From Cristatella mucedo (lineage: Eukaryota; Bryozoa; Phylactolaemata; Cristatellidae): DNA of 64,000 nt. The translations under genes and the position numbers were made by a program. The notes beneath the pieces were generated by a model. That model was not told the DNA's origin. It saw only the letters and a program-made list of their open reading frames with translations, and ran no database searches. Numbering within the stretch: position 1 is the first letter of the stretch; every line of letters starts with the position of its first letter. The stretch lies in contig WPIO01000003.1 in NCBI GenBank assembly GCA_009760855.2, positions 117,001 to 181,000 of the forward strand, in the 5' to 3' direction. This document shows, in pieces, positions 1-10,844 of the stretch.

Positions 1-28
1 TAGTGCCTCAAAGTTGTTATAATGCTGT

Positions 29-512
29 TTAATAATAATATTAATAATAATAATTCACTTGATAAAGCGCCCTCAGAGAACTCAATTTCTCTCTAAGCGC
101 TTTACATTTGCTGTAAACTGAAATGCAATTGAATGGTAAGTAAAATCATGCTTGAAAAACAAACGAGATGAATAATATGGTTAGGGGTGACATGCACAGG
201 GTCAGCATGCAAATGTGGTCAGTGGCAGCATGCACAGTGTCAGCACGCATAAGCACATCGAGGACGAATCACAGGGACCCACTAAATGCTGTCCTAAATA
301 GGTGTGTTTTAGGTTCTTTTCAAATGTGGTCAGGTCAGGGGATGTTTTGACGCAGGTCGGGAGAGAGTTCCAGGCTTTGGGAGCATATGAACTAAATGCA
401 CGGTCTCCAAAGGATTTAAGGTTTGTATGAGGTATTTCTAGACTGTTGGATTCCGAGAAGCGGGTGGTACGACGCTTGGCCTGATGGGGTAGTATATCTG
501 ACAGAGAGTTTA
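29..512 (-). mobile_element. LINE family A (CR1/L2-type), 5'-truncated 3' end
   Basis: Read on the minus strand this is the C-terminal end of the family A reverse-transcriptase ORF, then the 3' UTR, the conserved terminal hairpin and an ATT-repeat tail (plus strand AATAAT at about 29-55). It matches the ends of the copies at 2360-3554 and 20458-21578 almost base for base. Homology stops near 512, so the copy is 5'-truncated, as is usual for LINE insertion by target-primed reverse transcription. It encodes nothing functional. Confidence 0.85.
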
Positions 513-2279
513 GACAATCCTAAGCATTTCCTTTTACACGTATTAGAAAAGATACCGATTTGATTATATCTTCAACAAGTATTTAAGTTCTAATGAGAGC
601 CGCAGATGTTTTAAGTATGATCTATCACGACCTGTTTATAATACAGTGACATAACTTGCTTAGAAATATGCCTAATTTATGAATATTTTTTAGGACCTTT
701 GCGCAAATGCTGAGATATCGGAACATAATAATTTCATGCAGTGAAACTATATAGGCTGGTTGGAGTGTCTCCAGATAAATATTAAGCAGCATATCGTTAT
801 CAAGCAACCTTCATACCCTGCATTGCGACCCATTTGGACACCGTCCTTAGCCCACTCGAATTAGCGGCATTTGTGTGAGAAAGATTTCTAGACGTGAAGG
901 TGACAAAATGATTTCTTAGGCAATGGGAATATATTTCTTCTTTCATTCTGCAAGTTTTTTAACTTAGCCTGCTCGTGAAACGAATAGCATTCGTCGACGC
1001 ATAAAATAAAGCTACAAACCCATCCATTGTTTCCACTCGGCATCGTTCCTTGAACAACTTAGTTTATTGAAGTACTATGAAAAAAACGTATACATTATAT
1101 TTTCTAGATCAATAATAATGAAATAATTAAATAGTTAAAATAATAGGTATATCAATTTAGTTAACTTATTCATAAAGTTTAATTAGCCATGCAATGTGAA
1201 AGCGTTATCGCTTATGGGTCTTACCACTGGAGTTGGCACAGAGAATAGTCGACCATTTGCTGCCGTCGACGAAGTAAATGAGATCGATTCTGAGCTTGAT
1301 ATAAGATAACAACCACCTGAAATGATGTTTGTATAAAGAGTGAGCGGCTAGTATTTAAAAAAAACCTCGCCGAGTACATTTCTTTGGGTTCTTAATATTT
1401 AAAGTAGCACGCTCTCTTATGTTGTAAGCTGGCAATTGAACAGTTCTATTTTAATTTAAATCCTCCAGCAAGATTTAGCAAGTAGATTTTTCTTAGTATA
1501 TTCAAAAAAATAAATGACTTGCTAGCTAAGCAATTAGGATCCTGCAAAATGAACTTTCTTTTTACATAGCGTGTACTTATGTAACACTTAACAATCTTAA
1601 CCTGTTTGCCCCGAATGAATCAAGTACAACATGTGAGCTCATACACTTAAAGCATCTGACGCACATATTTAATACATTTATATAAATGCTTGGCAACTTG
1701 ACAGTGTATCTATGTATTTATGTTTGTGATAACATGGTCATATGATATCCCCCACCAGGATGACCTTCGTAAGCGTAACTTAAGCACAGGTCAGACTGAT
1801 TCCATGTGAGATCAGCCCTACTACACAGAAATGTTCTGTTAAATCTTTAAATACATTTCGAATATAAGAATCGAAGACCTCTTTCTGTGTGATCTACATC
1901 GGAATTTCTACGAGATTAAAATATTTCACGACAAGAAAAGTTTTTTTTCTGATAAATAGGTGACTTGCTAGTTCCTAATACACTCCTCTGAACCTGTGTA
2001 CAAAAAATAAAAAAAATTTGCCACTGTTCGAATGGTCTCAGCTAGATCTTGTTTGGAGAAACGGTCGTAGCTTTTTCAGAACGACGTGGTAAAGTTAGAA
2101 ATCTAGGGCGACGACTGCAAGAAAGCTCAGCTGCTGCGCTTCACACTAAGAGAGGGCATTTTTACTTGAGCGAAGTTCTCGGGGTCGTGGATATCAACAG
2201 TTAGATTTTTACAAAAACGAAAAGGTGAGACGCGTCAATAGATATATTAATATACATTCTATAATAAAGTTTTGACTAT
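513..2279. other. AT-rich stretch, no gene seen
   Basis: I see no ORF with a recognisable domain, no RNA gene and no clear repeat relationship to the rest of the window. The stretch is AT-rich with many short homopolymer runs. Confidence 0.5.
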
Positions 2280-2319
2280 ATACATATATATATATATATA
2301 ATATATATTAATATTGATA
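2280..2319. repeat. (TA)n microsatellite
   Basis: An alternating TA run with minor interruptions. It lies just upstream of the 5' truncation point of the LINE A copy that starts near 2360. Confidence 0.9.
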
Positions 2320-2359
2320 GATCTATAGCTTTGTGTTGTAGCGGTTTAAATCTTTACCT

Positions 2360-3310
2360 TCCAAACGGTTCTGGTCCGGTTCTTTTCACGGTTTATACTC
2401 TGCCTCTTGCTGATGTGATTGCCAAGCACAATCTAGGCTTTCACTTCTATGCAGATGACACTCAGTTGTACCTTTGCTTTGATCCCTCCCAGCCTTCGAG
2501 CACCTCAAATTCTCTAAACTCACTAGCTGCATGCATTGATGACATCCGCACATGGATGGCAGCAAATATTTTAAAACTTAACGATGATAAAACTAACTTA
2601 CTAGTTATGGGCAAACCCAGTGTGATCCAGAGATTGGAAAGGCTGACTCTCAAAATTGGCTCTGCCAGCATATCTCCAGTTAAATCAGCTCGAAATCTAG
2701 GTGTCATATTCCAAAGCGACCTCTCGTTAGACGACCGTATCAGCTCCACGGTCAAATCTGCCTTTTTCAGCTTCATAATATTGCTAAAATTTGGGCTTGT
2801 TTAGATAAGGATACCACGTCTAAGTTGGTCCATGCATTCGTGACATCCCGTCTCGACTTCTGCAACTCACTGCTTACTGGCCTACCAGCATGTGCGATCA
2901 GGCGATTGCAGCTGGTGCAAAACTCTGCAGCTCGGCTTGTCTGTCGTGAGCATCGCAGTTGCCACATTACTCCACTTCTCGCCGACCTGCACTGGCTACC
3001 AGTCAAGCAACGAATCGACTTCAAGGTTTTGTCGCTCACTTTTAGGTCCCTTCATTCTACGGCTCCAGCCTATCTTTCAGGTATACTACCCCATCAGACT
3101 AAGCATCGTACCACCCGCTTTTCGGAATCCAACAGTCTAGAAATACCTCATACAAACCTTAAATCCTTTGGAGACAGTGCATTTAGTTCATACGCTCCCA
3201 AAGCCTGGAACTCCCTCCCAACCTGCGTCAGAACATCCCCTGACCTGACCACATTTAAAAGGAACCTAAAAACACACCTATTTAGGTCAGCATTTTGTGG
3301 GTCCCTGTGA
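2360..3310 (+). pseudogene. Frameshifted reverse transcriptase C-terminal half (LINE A)
   Basis: The first reading frame (to about 2765) carries FYADDTQLYLCF, the RT catalytic motif with both aspartates, then KLNDDKTNLLVMG and NLGVIF, typical of CR1/L2 RT domains 5-7. A second frame (about 2768-3310) continues with LDFCNSLLTGLP, LVQNSAARLV, LLADLHWLPV, APAYLS and a C-terminal AWNSLP...FKRNLKTHLF block. The frames join if one base is restored near 2764-2768, where the copy at 20.77 kb has an extra base. This is therefore a single-base deletion in one ORF and not two genes. The stop after about 3308 is the natural ORF end shared by the other copies. Confidence 0.85.
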
Positions 3311-3476
3311 TTCGTCCTTGATGCGCTTATGCGTGCTGACACTGTGCATGCTGCCACTAACCACATTTGCATGCTGACCCTGTGCATGTCACCTCTAACC
3401 ATGCTATTCATTTCGTTTTTTTTTTCAAGCATGATTTTAGCTACCATTCAATTGCATTTCACTTTACTGCAAATGT

Positions 3477-3516
3477 AAAGCGCCTAGAGAGAGATTAAGT
3501 TCTCTGAGGGTGCTTT
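3477..3516 (+). other. LINE A 3'-terminal stem-loop
   Basis: AAAGCGCC pairs with GGTGCTTT and an inner AGAGA pairs with TCTCT, directly upstream of the ATT tail. The same hairpin ends nearly every family A copy here. In CR1/L2-type LINEs such as eel UnaL2 a 3' stem-loop is the RNA site recognised by the reverse transcriptase, and the same role is inferred here. Confidence 0.7.
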
Positions 3517-3554
3517 ATCAAGTGAATTATTATTATAATTATTATTATTATTAT

Positions 3555-5956
3555 CAAGGTATAATTGTCAGTGGCATTTAAATTTTGATAAGAAAGATTT
3601 CTCTAAGATGTTTCCTGAACTCAGGCAAGGTCTGCTAAAGATTTTTGGTGCTGAAGCAATGCTGCATTTTGAAGCTGAGATACATCCGAGATGCTTCAGG
3701 CCATGCTCTACCCTCAGCTCTACTAGAAAAAGTTGTCGCCGACCTAGACATGCGCATGAGAAAACTTTTTCTTGTTCCTTTTGAATGCTCCAAATGGGCA
3801 GTTCAAATTGCCCCTGGGCTTGAGCAAAGTAGCCATGTTCTCATTTGGCGCCGCAGCAACCTTGCAACTTTAGCTGATGCCACAATTTGCCGCGACTATG
3901 CAATTTCCAATCTTGAGATATTGAGAATAAGTCATGCCATTATTAATGTTATTCGAAGCTCCATCTTAGCATTTTTTATCAGCAAGTTCATTTTGATGTG
4001 GATTCCAAAAAAAAGCTCACCCGAAGCATAAATACAAGGGATATCTTGACGTACACTCGTTTTTTATAAGATGTCGTCTGAGCAAAACAGGTCTCTCAGC
4101 GATTATTCACAGCATGTTCGTGAGTGCACTGCACAAACATACAATTTCACTATCGAAGAAAACACGTCAGGAAACCACACAAAACTAAGTAGTTTTTCTA
4201 AAATAACTCCATGTCTCAATCCTTCCATCAAGCATTTAAAAATGTTGCTTCTGAGAAACTTATGGTGGTAGGATCCTGTTAAATAATAAGCCACCGTCAA
4301 GTTCGAAGAGCTTTGACAGAATATTTGCAGAAAGCGTTCGCAAATTTCAATCCTGCACTTATTATATAATAAATAATGATGGTTTTTCTTCTGCACATTG
4401 TCTTCGTGTCTTCCCATCCAAGAAAATACCTGATTATACCGAGAGTTCGGTTGTATTTGCAGTACGGTCACTTTCGGCCACTGAGATGAATTGGGCCCGA
4501 TCAGAGTGGTAATTCTTGTCGATAGCTTTTGGTCTAATCAGGTTCCATTAAACCTACGAGGGAATACATCTTTATAATCTGAAGTGTAAATAATAGAGGT
4601 ATAACCGCATAATTTGTATTCCTGTTATTTCGAATTGTATTTTTTTAATTCTACACATACCAAATACATCTAGCAAGCCTCCTAATAGAAGATGCGGCAA
4701 TTTCCCACACAACCACTACCTAATGCAGAGGTGGGATTAGGCACTGTTGAACTAATTATATCGCATTCTTTATAAACCAGGCTAAGCTACAGATTAATGC
4801 AAATGTAAATTTTGCGCATCAAGCTTTCAGTCCCCGTATAGCAAACATCGGTGCTACTTCCTGAAGAAGCCGAATAGTTATCATAGACATTCGTCACTCC
4901 AGCTGTCATGGTTGGCTCAATCGCAATAGAGAAGGAACTAAACCACGCTATGTTTCAAGTTTGGTGGTTCGTGTTCAAGGGATGATCTGCCTCGGTCAAT
5001 GAGCGTTTTCTCCTGTGTAATCGCATCTTTGATTAACTCGGGACGCCCGCCTTAGTCCTGATGAACTCGTATTAAAGCCGCAAGTTTGACCTGCTTCGCA
5101 GCATCGCGAGCAGCATCCTGCTATCGTCCGCATGAAAGCTCATTCTATTTAATTAATATAAATTTTATTAATCTAATTAATTAAAGCTATCGTTTATGTC
5201 TAGTGGCAAGGCATCGATCTAGTCGGCAAAAGGATTGCATGACGCTTCCTTTTCACAGCACACAGCCACCGACGGCTGCGTGCTCTAGTGCGTGCAATTG
5301 CGCTATAGCCACCACTAACTTCATGCACAACGGCTTCCCTGGTAGAGTTGCATCTCGCACCGCGCCCTTCACATGTGTCACGGTGTGCGAACAAACGACC
5401 TCGACCATAAAAATATTTACCTTTACCTCGTTTGGCTGAGCACTTTGAATACTGGGCTAAAACAGAGCTGCACTTCTTTAATATTATTATATATTGATAT
5501 TGTGTAATTATCAGCAACGAGTTTGCCAGTATTTATATATAGACTGAGATATACTGACTCAGTATCAATTGTGGAGTAAACTTAATCCTTCATGGGCAGT
5601 TCAATCCCGAGACGCAGCCCCAAGGGTCGCTCCAGTCATCTGCGATTCAACGTTAGCTGTCGCAGGTGACTGGAGACTCTACTGACTTCAAAATAACGTG
5701 ATAAAATCATTTAAAAAATGTATTTTAGAGTAAGCCTAATCTGGCATAATATTATTTGCTGTTGACACCACTGTTGAGAAACTTGTAGATAAACATAAGG
5801 CTAGCAGTCTGAAAGCAACCTAATTTTGCCCAATGGACACTGTCACCCACTACCGATGCAGAAAAAGATCAACTTTCTCAGAAATTCACCTTTTGTGGCG
5901 CTACTGAGTGTTCATTTATATTTTATTAGCAGAACAGGATAATTATGTAATGTAAT
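3555..5956. other. Unannotated stretch
   Basis: No recognisable gene, RNA or repeat. The longest open frame is a 128-codon plus-strand ORF at 3645-4031; its translation shows no motif I know, and it has no convincing splice or start context. A short GC-richer patch lies at about 5200-5420. Confidence 0.4.
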
Positions 5957-6432
5957 GTATCTCCGTCAGTAACTCCACAAAGTCAAAAAGACCATGTGGG
6001 TGTTATGCAGGAAAGTTTTGTATAGCTCACTCACAGCCTAAGCGGCATTCGGTAGCCAACAGACTTTGTCTCTCGCAACGAAGAGTAAGTGGGAAGCATA
6101 GCAGAGTTAGGAGAGCAGTTGAGGTAGTGAGTAGCATAGAAGTAGCAGTTCAGGACCGCTGAAAAAGATGTGCCATAGTCGGCAGTTGGAGAGTAGATGT
6201 CGTTGCGTAAGAATTGTGGAAGCGAGTTCCACAGTCTAGGACCTGCAGAGCAAAAGCTTCTGTCGCCAACTGTCTTTAAGCGGAGGAATGGGACAGCTAA
6301 TTTATTGTCCACACAGGACCTGAGGGCGCGAACAGGCTGAAACTGATGCAGCAGTTCAGCAAGGTACGAAGGAGCTAAGCCGTGGCGGGCCTTGTGGGTC
6401 AGCGTAAGAACTTTAATTACCATACGATTTCC
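5957..6432 (-). mobile_element. LINE family B (CR1/L2-type), 3' end
   Basis: On the minus strand this encodes the C-terminal RT region of a second LINE family: KVLTLTHKARHGLAPSYLAE, LRSCVDNKLAVPFLRLKT, CSAGPRLWNSLP. The 3' UTR ends in CTCCGTCAGTAACTCC (plus strand) and a TACAT-type repeat tail, unlike the ATT tail of family A. Homology to the longer copy at 37257-38148 stops near 6432, where GC-rich DNA begins. Confidence 0.85.
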
Positions 6433-6720
6433 GCCAGACGCAGAGGCGAAGCACGGGTTGGAGAGCATGAATGGCACGCGGACTGGGAGGGGGCGGGCGG
6501 CGGTGCCTTCTTTAAAGGCGGTCTGAGAAGCGTCCACCAGCCCCTTCGTGTGTCGGGCAGCCTAGCCAAGCACCAAAGAGCGAGCCGCCGCTCAAACGCA
6601 GCCGCTGGCCGCCCGACCAGGGTCGGACTCGGCTCCGACGTACCAGGCCAATGGCGGAAGCTGCTATCCCTTCCACTACCTGGATTCGCATCTGGCCGTA
6701 CAGTCACTACGCCTATTAAA
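6433..6720. other. GC-rich segment of unknown nature
   Basis: This stretch of about 290 bp is markedly richer in G+C and CpG than its surroundings and abuts the 5' truncation point of the LINE B copy. A minus-strand frame is open through it (6417-6707), rich in Pro, Arg and Ser, but it shows no motif. It may be a fragment of another repeat or of an exon. Confidence 0.3.
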
Positions 6721-7600
6721 CTTAAGCATTTATATGAATAGTGTCCAGGAAGTATTTGAACTCAGAAGAAATTTGCGTGTAATGTAGAAGCCTAGTTTTA
6801 ATGACACCCGACGCAGTGATTTTATTGAAACCCTTTTATAAAGACTGCGTAGACCTAAGAGCTCTAATAAAAAGTCTACATCTTAAGTCAAATTATTCCA
6901 TTAAAAAGTAATAAGCAAGGTTTTTTCGCTCGAATGCATTCCTTTACACTTTTGTCCTTAACCGCCCGTCTCTATTCTGAAGATTTGCTGGTATAAATTC
7001 AGCATTACAGGCAATATATTTGTATTTATTGCACCTGGGAAGTTCATCTTGGTTGTGTAGGTAAATTAGCAGCATGAATATGCTGGGACTTTACCACCTT
7101 ACTGGTTAGTGCAGATTCAGGCAAATATTGCTTTCAGTATTGACACGCTGCTGTTTAATCTGAGGATTCTTCTTCTGTAACTCGCCGGTAGACCTCGCGA
7201 GGTTGCATTTTATTGCCATGCAAAGGCCTGTCCACACTTTTCTACGTTTTAGTCTGCTGGTCATATGCATCAAATATTTGCGATTATTACATAACTGACC
7301 TCCGAGACTCATTGAATATTATAATTTCCATACTTCGCTAAGTTTTCAAATTATCATCCAAACAGCTTTTCATATTTGAGTAGTCATACTATACATAATT
7401 AAGCCATCTGTACATTATTTTGTTTACTTGTATTTAGCTAGGAATACGTTTTACTTTTGACACCGTTTGAAGGTTCGCGCAAGGTATTGAAGATAAGGTT
7501 CAACCTATTTTTACAATCAGAATTGCGGCTGCTTTTAAGAAAGATGTTAACTACGGTAATATCAGCACTGTCAATGCAATTGCAATCACGCCAAACGTAC
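6721..7600. other. Possible intron region downstream of PAN-like exon
   Basis: No independent feature is clear. If the exon at 7601-7838 is real, this is its first intron on the minus strand. A candidate phase-1 continuation begins at an AG near 7229-7231 and reads GLCMAIKCNLARSTG, but the pyrimidine tract before it is poor, so I do not call it as an exon. Confidence 0.25.
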
Positions 7601-7838
7601 CTGTTGTCATATTGTAGTATGCCTGTAGGCAATCGGCCTTCTGCGAGCATTTACCAGCACATTCAATGTCGCTCCTCGCCTGAACGCACGCAGGCTGGCT
7701 GGGGAACTCTGCAACTAATCCCTGCCGAGATTCGATAAAGCCTTGCATGCAGTAACCAATTTCACTGCATTCAACCATCAAGATTGTGCATGAAAACAAA
7801 ATCAAGTATGCTACAGCACTCCTCAACACCATATCCAT
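7601..7838 (-). CDS. Putative first coding exon of a secreted or membrane PAN/apple-like protein
   Basis: The minus-strand frame begins MDMVLRSAVAYLILFSCT, a basic then hydrophobic signal peptide with likely cleavage after a Cys-Ser near residue 25. A cysteine-rich segment follows, with the order C-C-C-C-C and the pattern SDIECAGKCSQKADCLQAYYN. This resembles the first half of PAN/apple domains, where a helix Cys pair is followed by Cys-x-x-Phe/Tyr-x-Tyr. The exon ends at CAACAG followed by GTACGT (7600 downwards), a consensus splice donor in phase 1, the usual phase for extracellular modules. The open frame extends upstream to 7952, but the ATG at 7836-7838 gives the better signal peptide. 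Downstream exons were not identified. Exon and signal peptide are reasonably supported; the PAN assignment rests on cysteine spacing alone. Confidence 0.5.
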
Positions 7839-8385
7839 GAGGATTGGCCAGTAGGGCAGCAACTGGATTTCTAGTTCGCCATCAAGCTGACTTATAAGGT
7901 TTCTTCCAGGTCGCCGATTACGTAGGGCAGTGCACTGAGGCCCATCATGCATTAAGTTGGAACCAAACAGTAACTCAAGCGACCTTTCCGACCACTCAGT
8001 CTGGCAAACTCACACGGCACTGCAAGGTAGGTGAGCAAACAAGGGTGACTATTTTTTTTCTGAAAAGTCAATAATTGGTCCGTAAGCACACAGTGCGGCT
8101 ATTTAAGTGCTTCAAAAATCCACAAAGGCAGCTGCTATTAGCTATCTGATTACAGTGGCTCCACCTTTCCATAGCTTGATACCAGCGTCGCACAATACTT
8201 CACTTATCCCTTCATCCCTAGTAATGAAATAGTGTCACCTTGTGTTGGGTTGATAGGCTCGTTGCTAGATCACTAGGTAGCTCGAATTAATTCTCGCTGC
8301 CTCTATAGGCTGTCATTTTCTCGTCTCAGTTACAGTATCAGTGTTTTCCATTGCCGTTCAGATGAGCCTTTATTTTCTAAGCTTC

Positions 8386-8386
<1 letters not shown>
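7839..8386. other. Possible 5' flank of the PAN-like exon
   Basis: No recognisable feature. If the exon at 7601-7838 starts a gene, its promoter and 5' UTR would lie here; no clear core promoter element was seen. Confidence 0.3.
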
Positions 8387-8426
<40 letters not shown>

Positions 8427-8509
8427 TCTCTCTCCCTCTCTCTCTCTCTCCCTCTCCCTCTCTCTCCCTCTCTCTCTCCCTCTCTCTCTCTCGCTCGCTC
8501 TCTCTCTCG
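8387..8509. repeat. (CT)n microsatellite
   Basis: About 120 bp of almost pure TC dinucleotides with scattered CCC and a few CG interruptions. Pyrimidine-rich sequence with TCTC and CTCC words continues more loosely to about 8740. The 83-codon ORF read through it is only the repeat. Confidence 0.95.
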
Positions 8510-8739
8510 TATTGCAATCTCTTATGTTTCCGTCTGTACCTATCTCGCAAACTACGTCTCTATTAATATTGCCTTATAAGTCACAACCTTAGCCTCTGTC
8601 TATGTCTCCTCCTTTATCTCCAAACATATCACTCTCTTTCTCTCCTTCTTCTCCCAGTTCCTCTTTTTCTCTTCTTTGAGCATCTTTTGATAGCTTGACT
8701 ATGCTGTGTACCTTTCATTTCATTTTCTCTATCTATACC

Positions 8740-9275
8740 TGTGTCCTTGTCAGACTTACTCACTCTTGATCTGTCGTCATTATGATCTGCCTCTATCTGT
8801 CCCTTTGACCTTTTATTGGTTTTGCCTGACCAATCCCTAGCTAACTTTTAGCTCTCTAAAACTACGGTATGCATGATTAGTCAATCTGAGCAAGTATCTA
8901 ATATTTTGCAATGATCGCTATCCGTCACCATCTATCCGTAGCACTTTAGCCTTAGAGCGTTCACTATCTGTCTCTATCTACATCTCTCCCACAGGTGTAT
9001 GCTATAATTCCCTATTATTACCAGCACCAGATCATCTGACCAGAAGTGGAGCTCACTCAGTGAACAATGTGTACCATTCTCCTCATGCTAATTATATGTA
9101 AACAGCGAGACCTCAAGACCCTTGACGACGATGCTGTCCGCATGAAAATATCTCCTGATAGCCCCTGCTGCCAAATCGTGCCTTCGATGTCCCATCATTG
9201 ATGTAACGCTATTGATATCCCACTCTATCTTGAGCACTTCGTATCTAGTCTGAGTATCAGTGGCACTGCATGCTT
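8740..9275. other. Unannotated stretch next to LINE B
   Basis: No gene recognised. Part of 9050-9240 on the plus strand loosely resembles the LLDLSAAFDT region of a LINE RT, and it lies where the missing 5' part of the LINE A copy at 10845 would be expected. The match is too weak to annotate. Confidence 0.3.
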
Positions 9276-10838
9276 GTGTATCTCCGTCTGTAACTCCACA
9301 ATGGCATAAAGACTATGTGGGTTTTACGCAGGAGAGTTTTGTATAGCACATATAGTTTGACTCGCACAGCAGAGAGCCAGCCGATGCCCAACACCAAAAG
9401 TGTATTCCAACGCACTGAGCCGAAGGGCGCACGGCTTCTTTCGGCCCCTTCTCCCACTCGACTCCCAGCCACAACCCTTCTGTGAGTTGGTGGGAGGACA
9501 AAGCCGGCCTGTGGATAAACTATATCCGTCAGACCACAGCCATGCACTGGCCTGTCCCTAGGCCACTATTGGTCTGCCTGACCTGCAGTATGATAGTAAA
9601 CCCAGTGTCTACGATCAAATCAAGCATACGCAGAAACACAGACCACAGCACACACAGCCTAGGCTGCTTTTAGTACACATTCGGCAGCCAACAGACTTCT
9701 TCTCCCACAACAATCAGAAGTGAGAAGCAGAGCAGAGTTCGGAGAGCTGTAGAGGTAATAAGTAGCATGTAAGTAGCAGCTCAGGATCGCTGAAAAGGAT
9801 GAGCCATAGTCGGCAGCAGGTGAGTGGTTATCGTTGCATAAGAATTGTAGAAGCGAGTTCCTCGGTCGAGGACCTGCAGAGGTAAAGCTTCTGTCGCCAG
9901 CGGTCAATAAGTGGAGGAATGGAATAGGTAATTTACTTTCCATGCAGAACCTGAGGGCGCAAAGAAGCTGAAACTGGTGCAGCAGCTCAGCTAGTTATGA
10001 AGGAAGCAAGCCGTGACGGGCCTTGCGGGTCAGCGTTAGAAGTTTGCTCTGTATCCGTTACTCAATCGGCATCCATCCTAGCTCTTTTAGTAAAGGAGAC
10101 ACGTGCTCCAACCGCTGGGACTTGAAGACTAGCCTTGAAGCCATATTCACAGATAGCTGCATATGCCTAGTTGTTTTCTTTGGTAGCCTAGCCAAAATGG
10201 AATTACAATAATCCTGCCAAGACGGAACTAAGGAGCTAGTTAAATTGTTTGCAAGCTACTGCGAAAGAAAGCTCCTAATCTTGAATAAGGATCGGACCTG
10301 ATGGCTAGCTGTAGAAGCAGTCTTCTTAATGAAGCATTAAAAAATTTAGGCAGCTGTCTAAAGCGACACCTAAATTTCGAGCACGTGTTGGTAGTCACGC
10401 AGCAGTATCACGTAGTAGAAGAGTAGCGCTTTCTAATCCAGCCACGCGCTAAGGGTATCCTATGAGCAGCAGTTCGGTTTTATCTTCATTTAGCTTCGAA
10501 AAGTTTTCCAACATCGAGGATCAAATATCGACAAGGCAAGCATTCAGTTTCTCAGCTGCTGCAGCAGATTCCGACGGTTTGAATAGCAAATACAGCTGAG
10601 TATCATCAGCTGTAAAGTCGTATCCTATTCCATGGGCCTTAATAAATTTTCCCAGAGGTTGAGTATAAATGGAGAACAGCCAGGGACCGATGACGGACCC
10701 TTGAGGTACTCCACAGGTGACCCGTTTCGTATGTAAGACCTGACCTCCACATGACGATGATTGAACACTATCAGAAAAGTAGGATTTAAAACCACGCCAG
10801 TGCCTCGTCTGCCACACTGATCGTACTCTCTGGGTAGC
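9276..10838 (-). mobile_element. LINE family B copy with an internal insertion
   Basis: The longest family B copy, minus strand. The 3' end and tail junction lie near 9276 and the sequence reaches up to RT domain 4 at about 10838. The RT part reads CGVPQGSVIGPWLFSIYT and DFTADDTQLYLLF, so the canonical YADD box has become TADD. Many stops and frameshifts make it non-functional. A segment of about 294 bp (9353-9646) absent from other B copies interrupts the 3' region. Its 5' end meets the plus-strand LINE A copy starting near 10845, so the two lie head to head. Confidence 0.85.
9353..9646. mobile_element. Unidentified 294-bp insertion in LINE B
   Basis: Comparison with the B copies at 5957 and 37257 shows extra DNA here. 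The near-identical octamers AGCACATA (9345-9352) and AGCACACA (9647-9654) flank it and look like an 8-bp target-site duplication. No terminal inverted repeats or tRNA-like boxes are apparent, so the element type is open. Confidence 0.45.
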
Positions 10839-10844
10839 TCTAGA

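Larger units (their letters stand above)
2360..3554 (+). mobile_element. LINE family A copy, RT palm to 3' tail
   Basis: A 5'-truncated LINE. It starts within the reverse-transcriptase palm, just before the YADD active site, and runs through the thumb and C-terminal region, a 3' UTR of about 230 bp, a terminal hairpin (3477-3516) and an (ATT)n tail ending at 3554. It is the best reference for family A in this window. Sequence and layout fit the CR1/L2 superfamily, which moves by target-primed reverse transcription. The lack of the endonuclease, the RT N-terminus and an intact frame makes it a dead copy. Confidence 0.9.

Noticed and set aside
3645-4031. 128-codon plus-strand ORF
   Set aside because: No recognisable motif, start context or splice signals; similar lengths arise by chance in a 64-kb window.
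5050-5085. Hammerhead ribozyme core (CTGATGAA)
   Set aside because: No GAAA partner or flanking helices at the required spacing.
8341-8592. Ser/Leu-rich ORF
   Set aside because: It is the translation of the (CT)n microsatellite.
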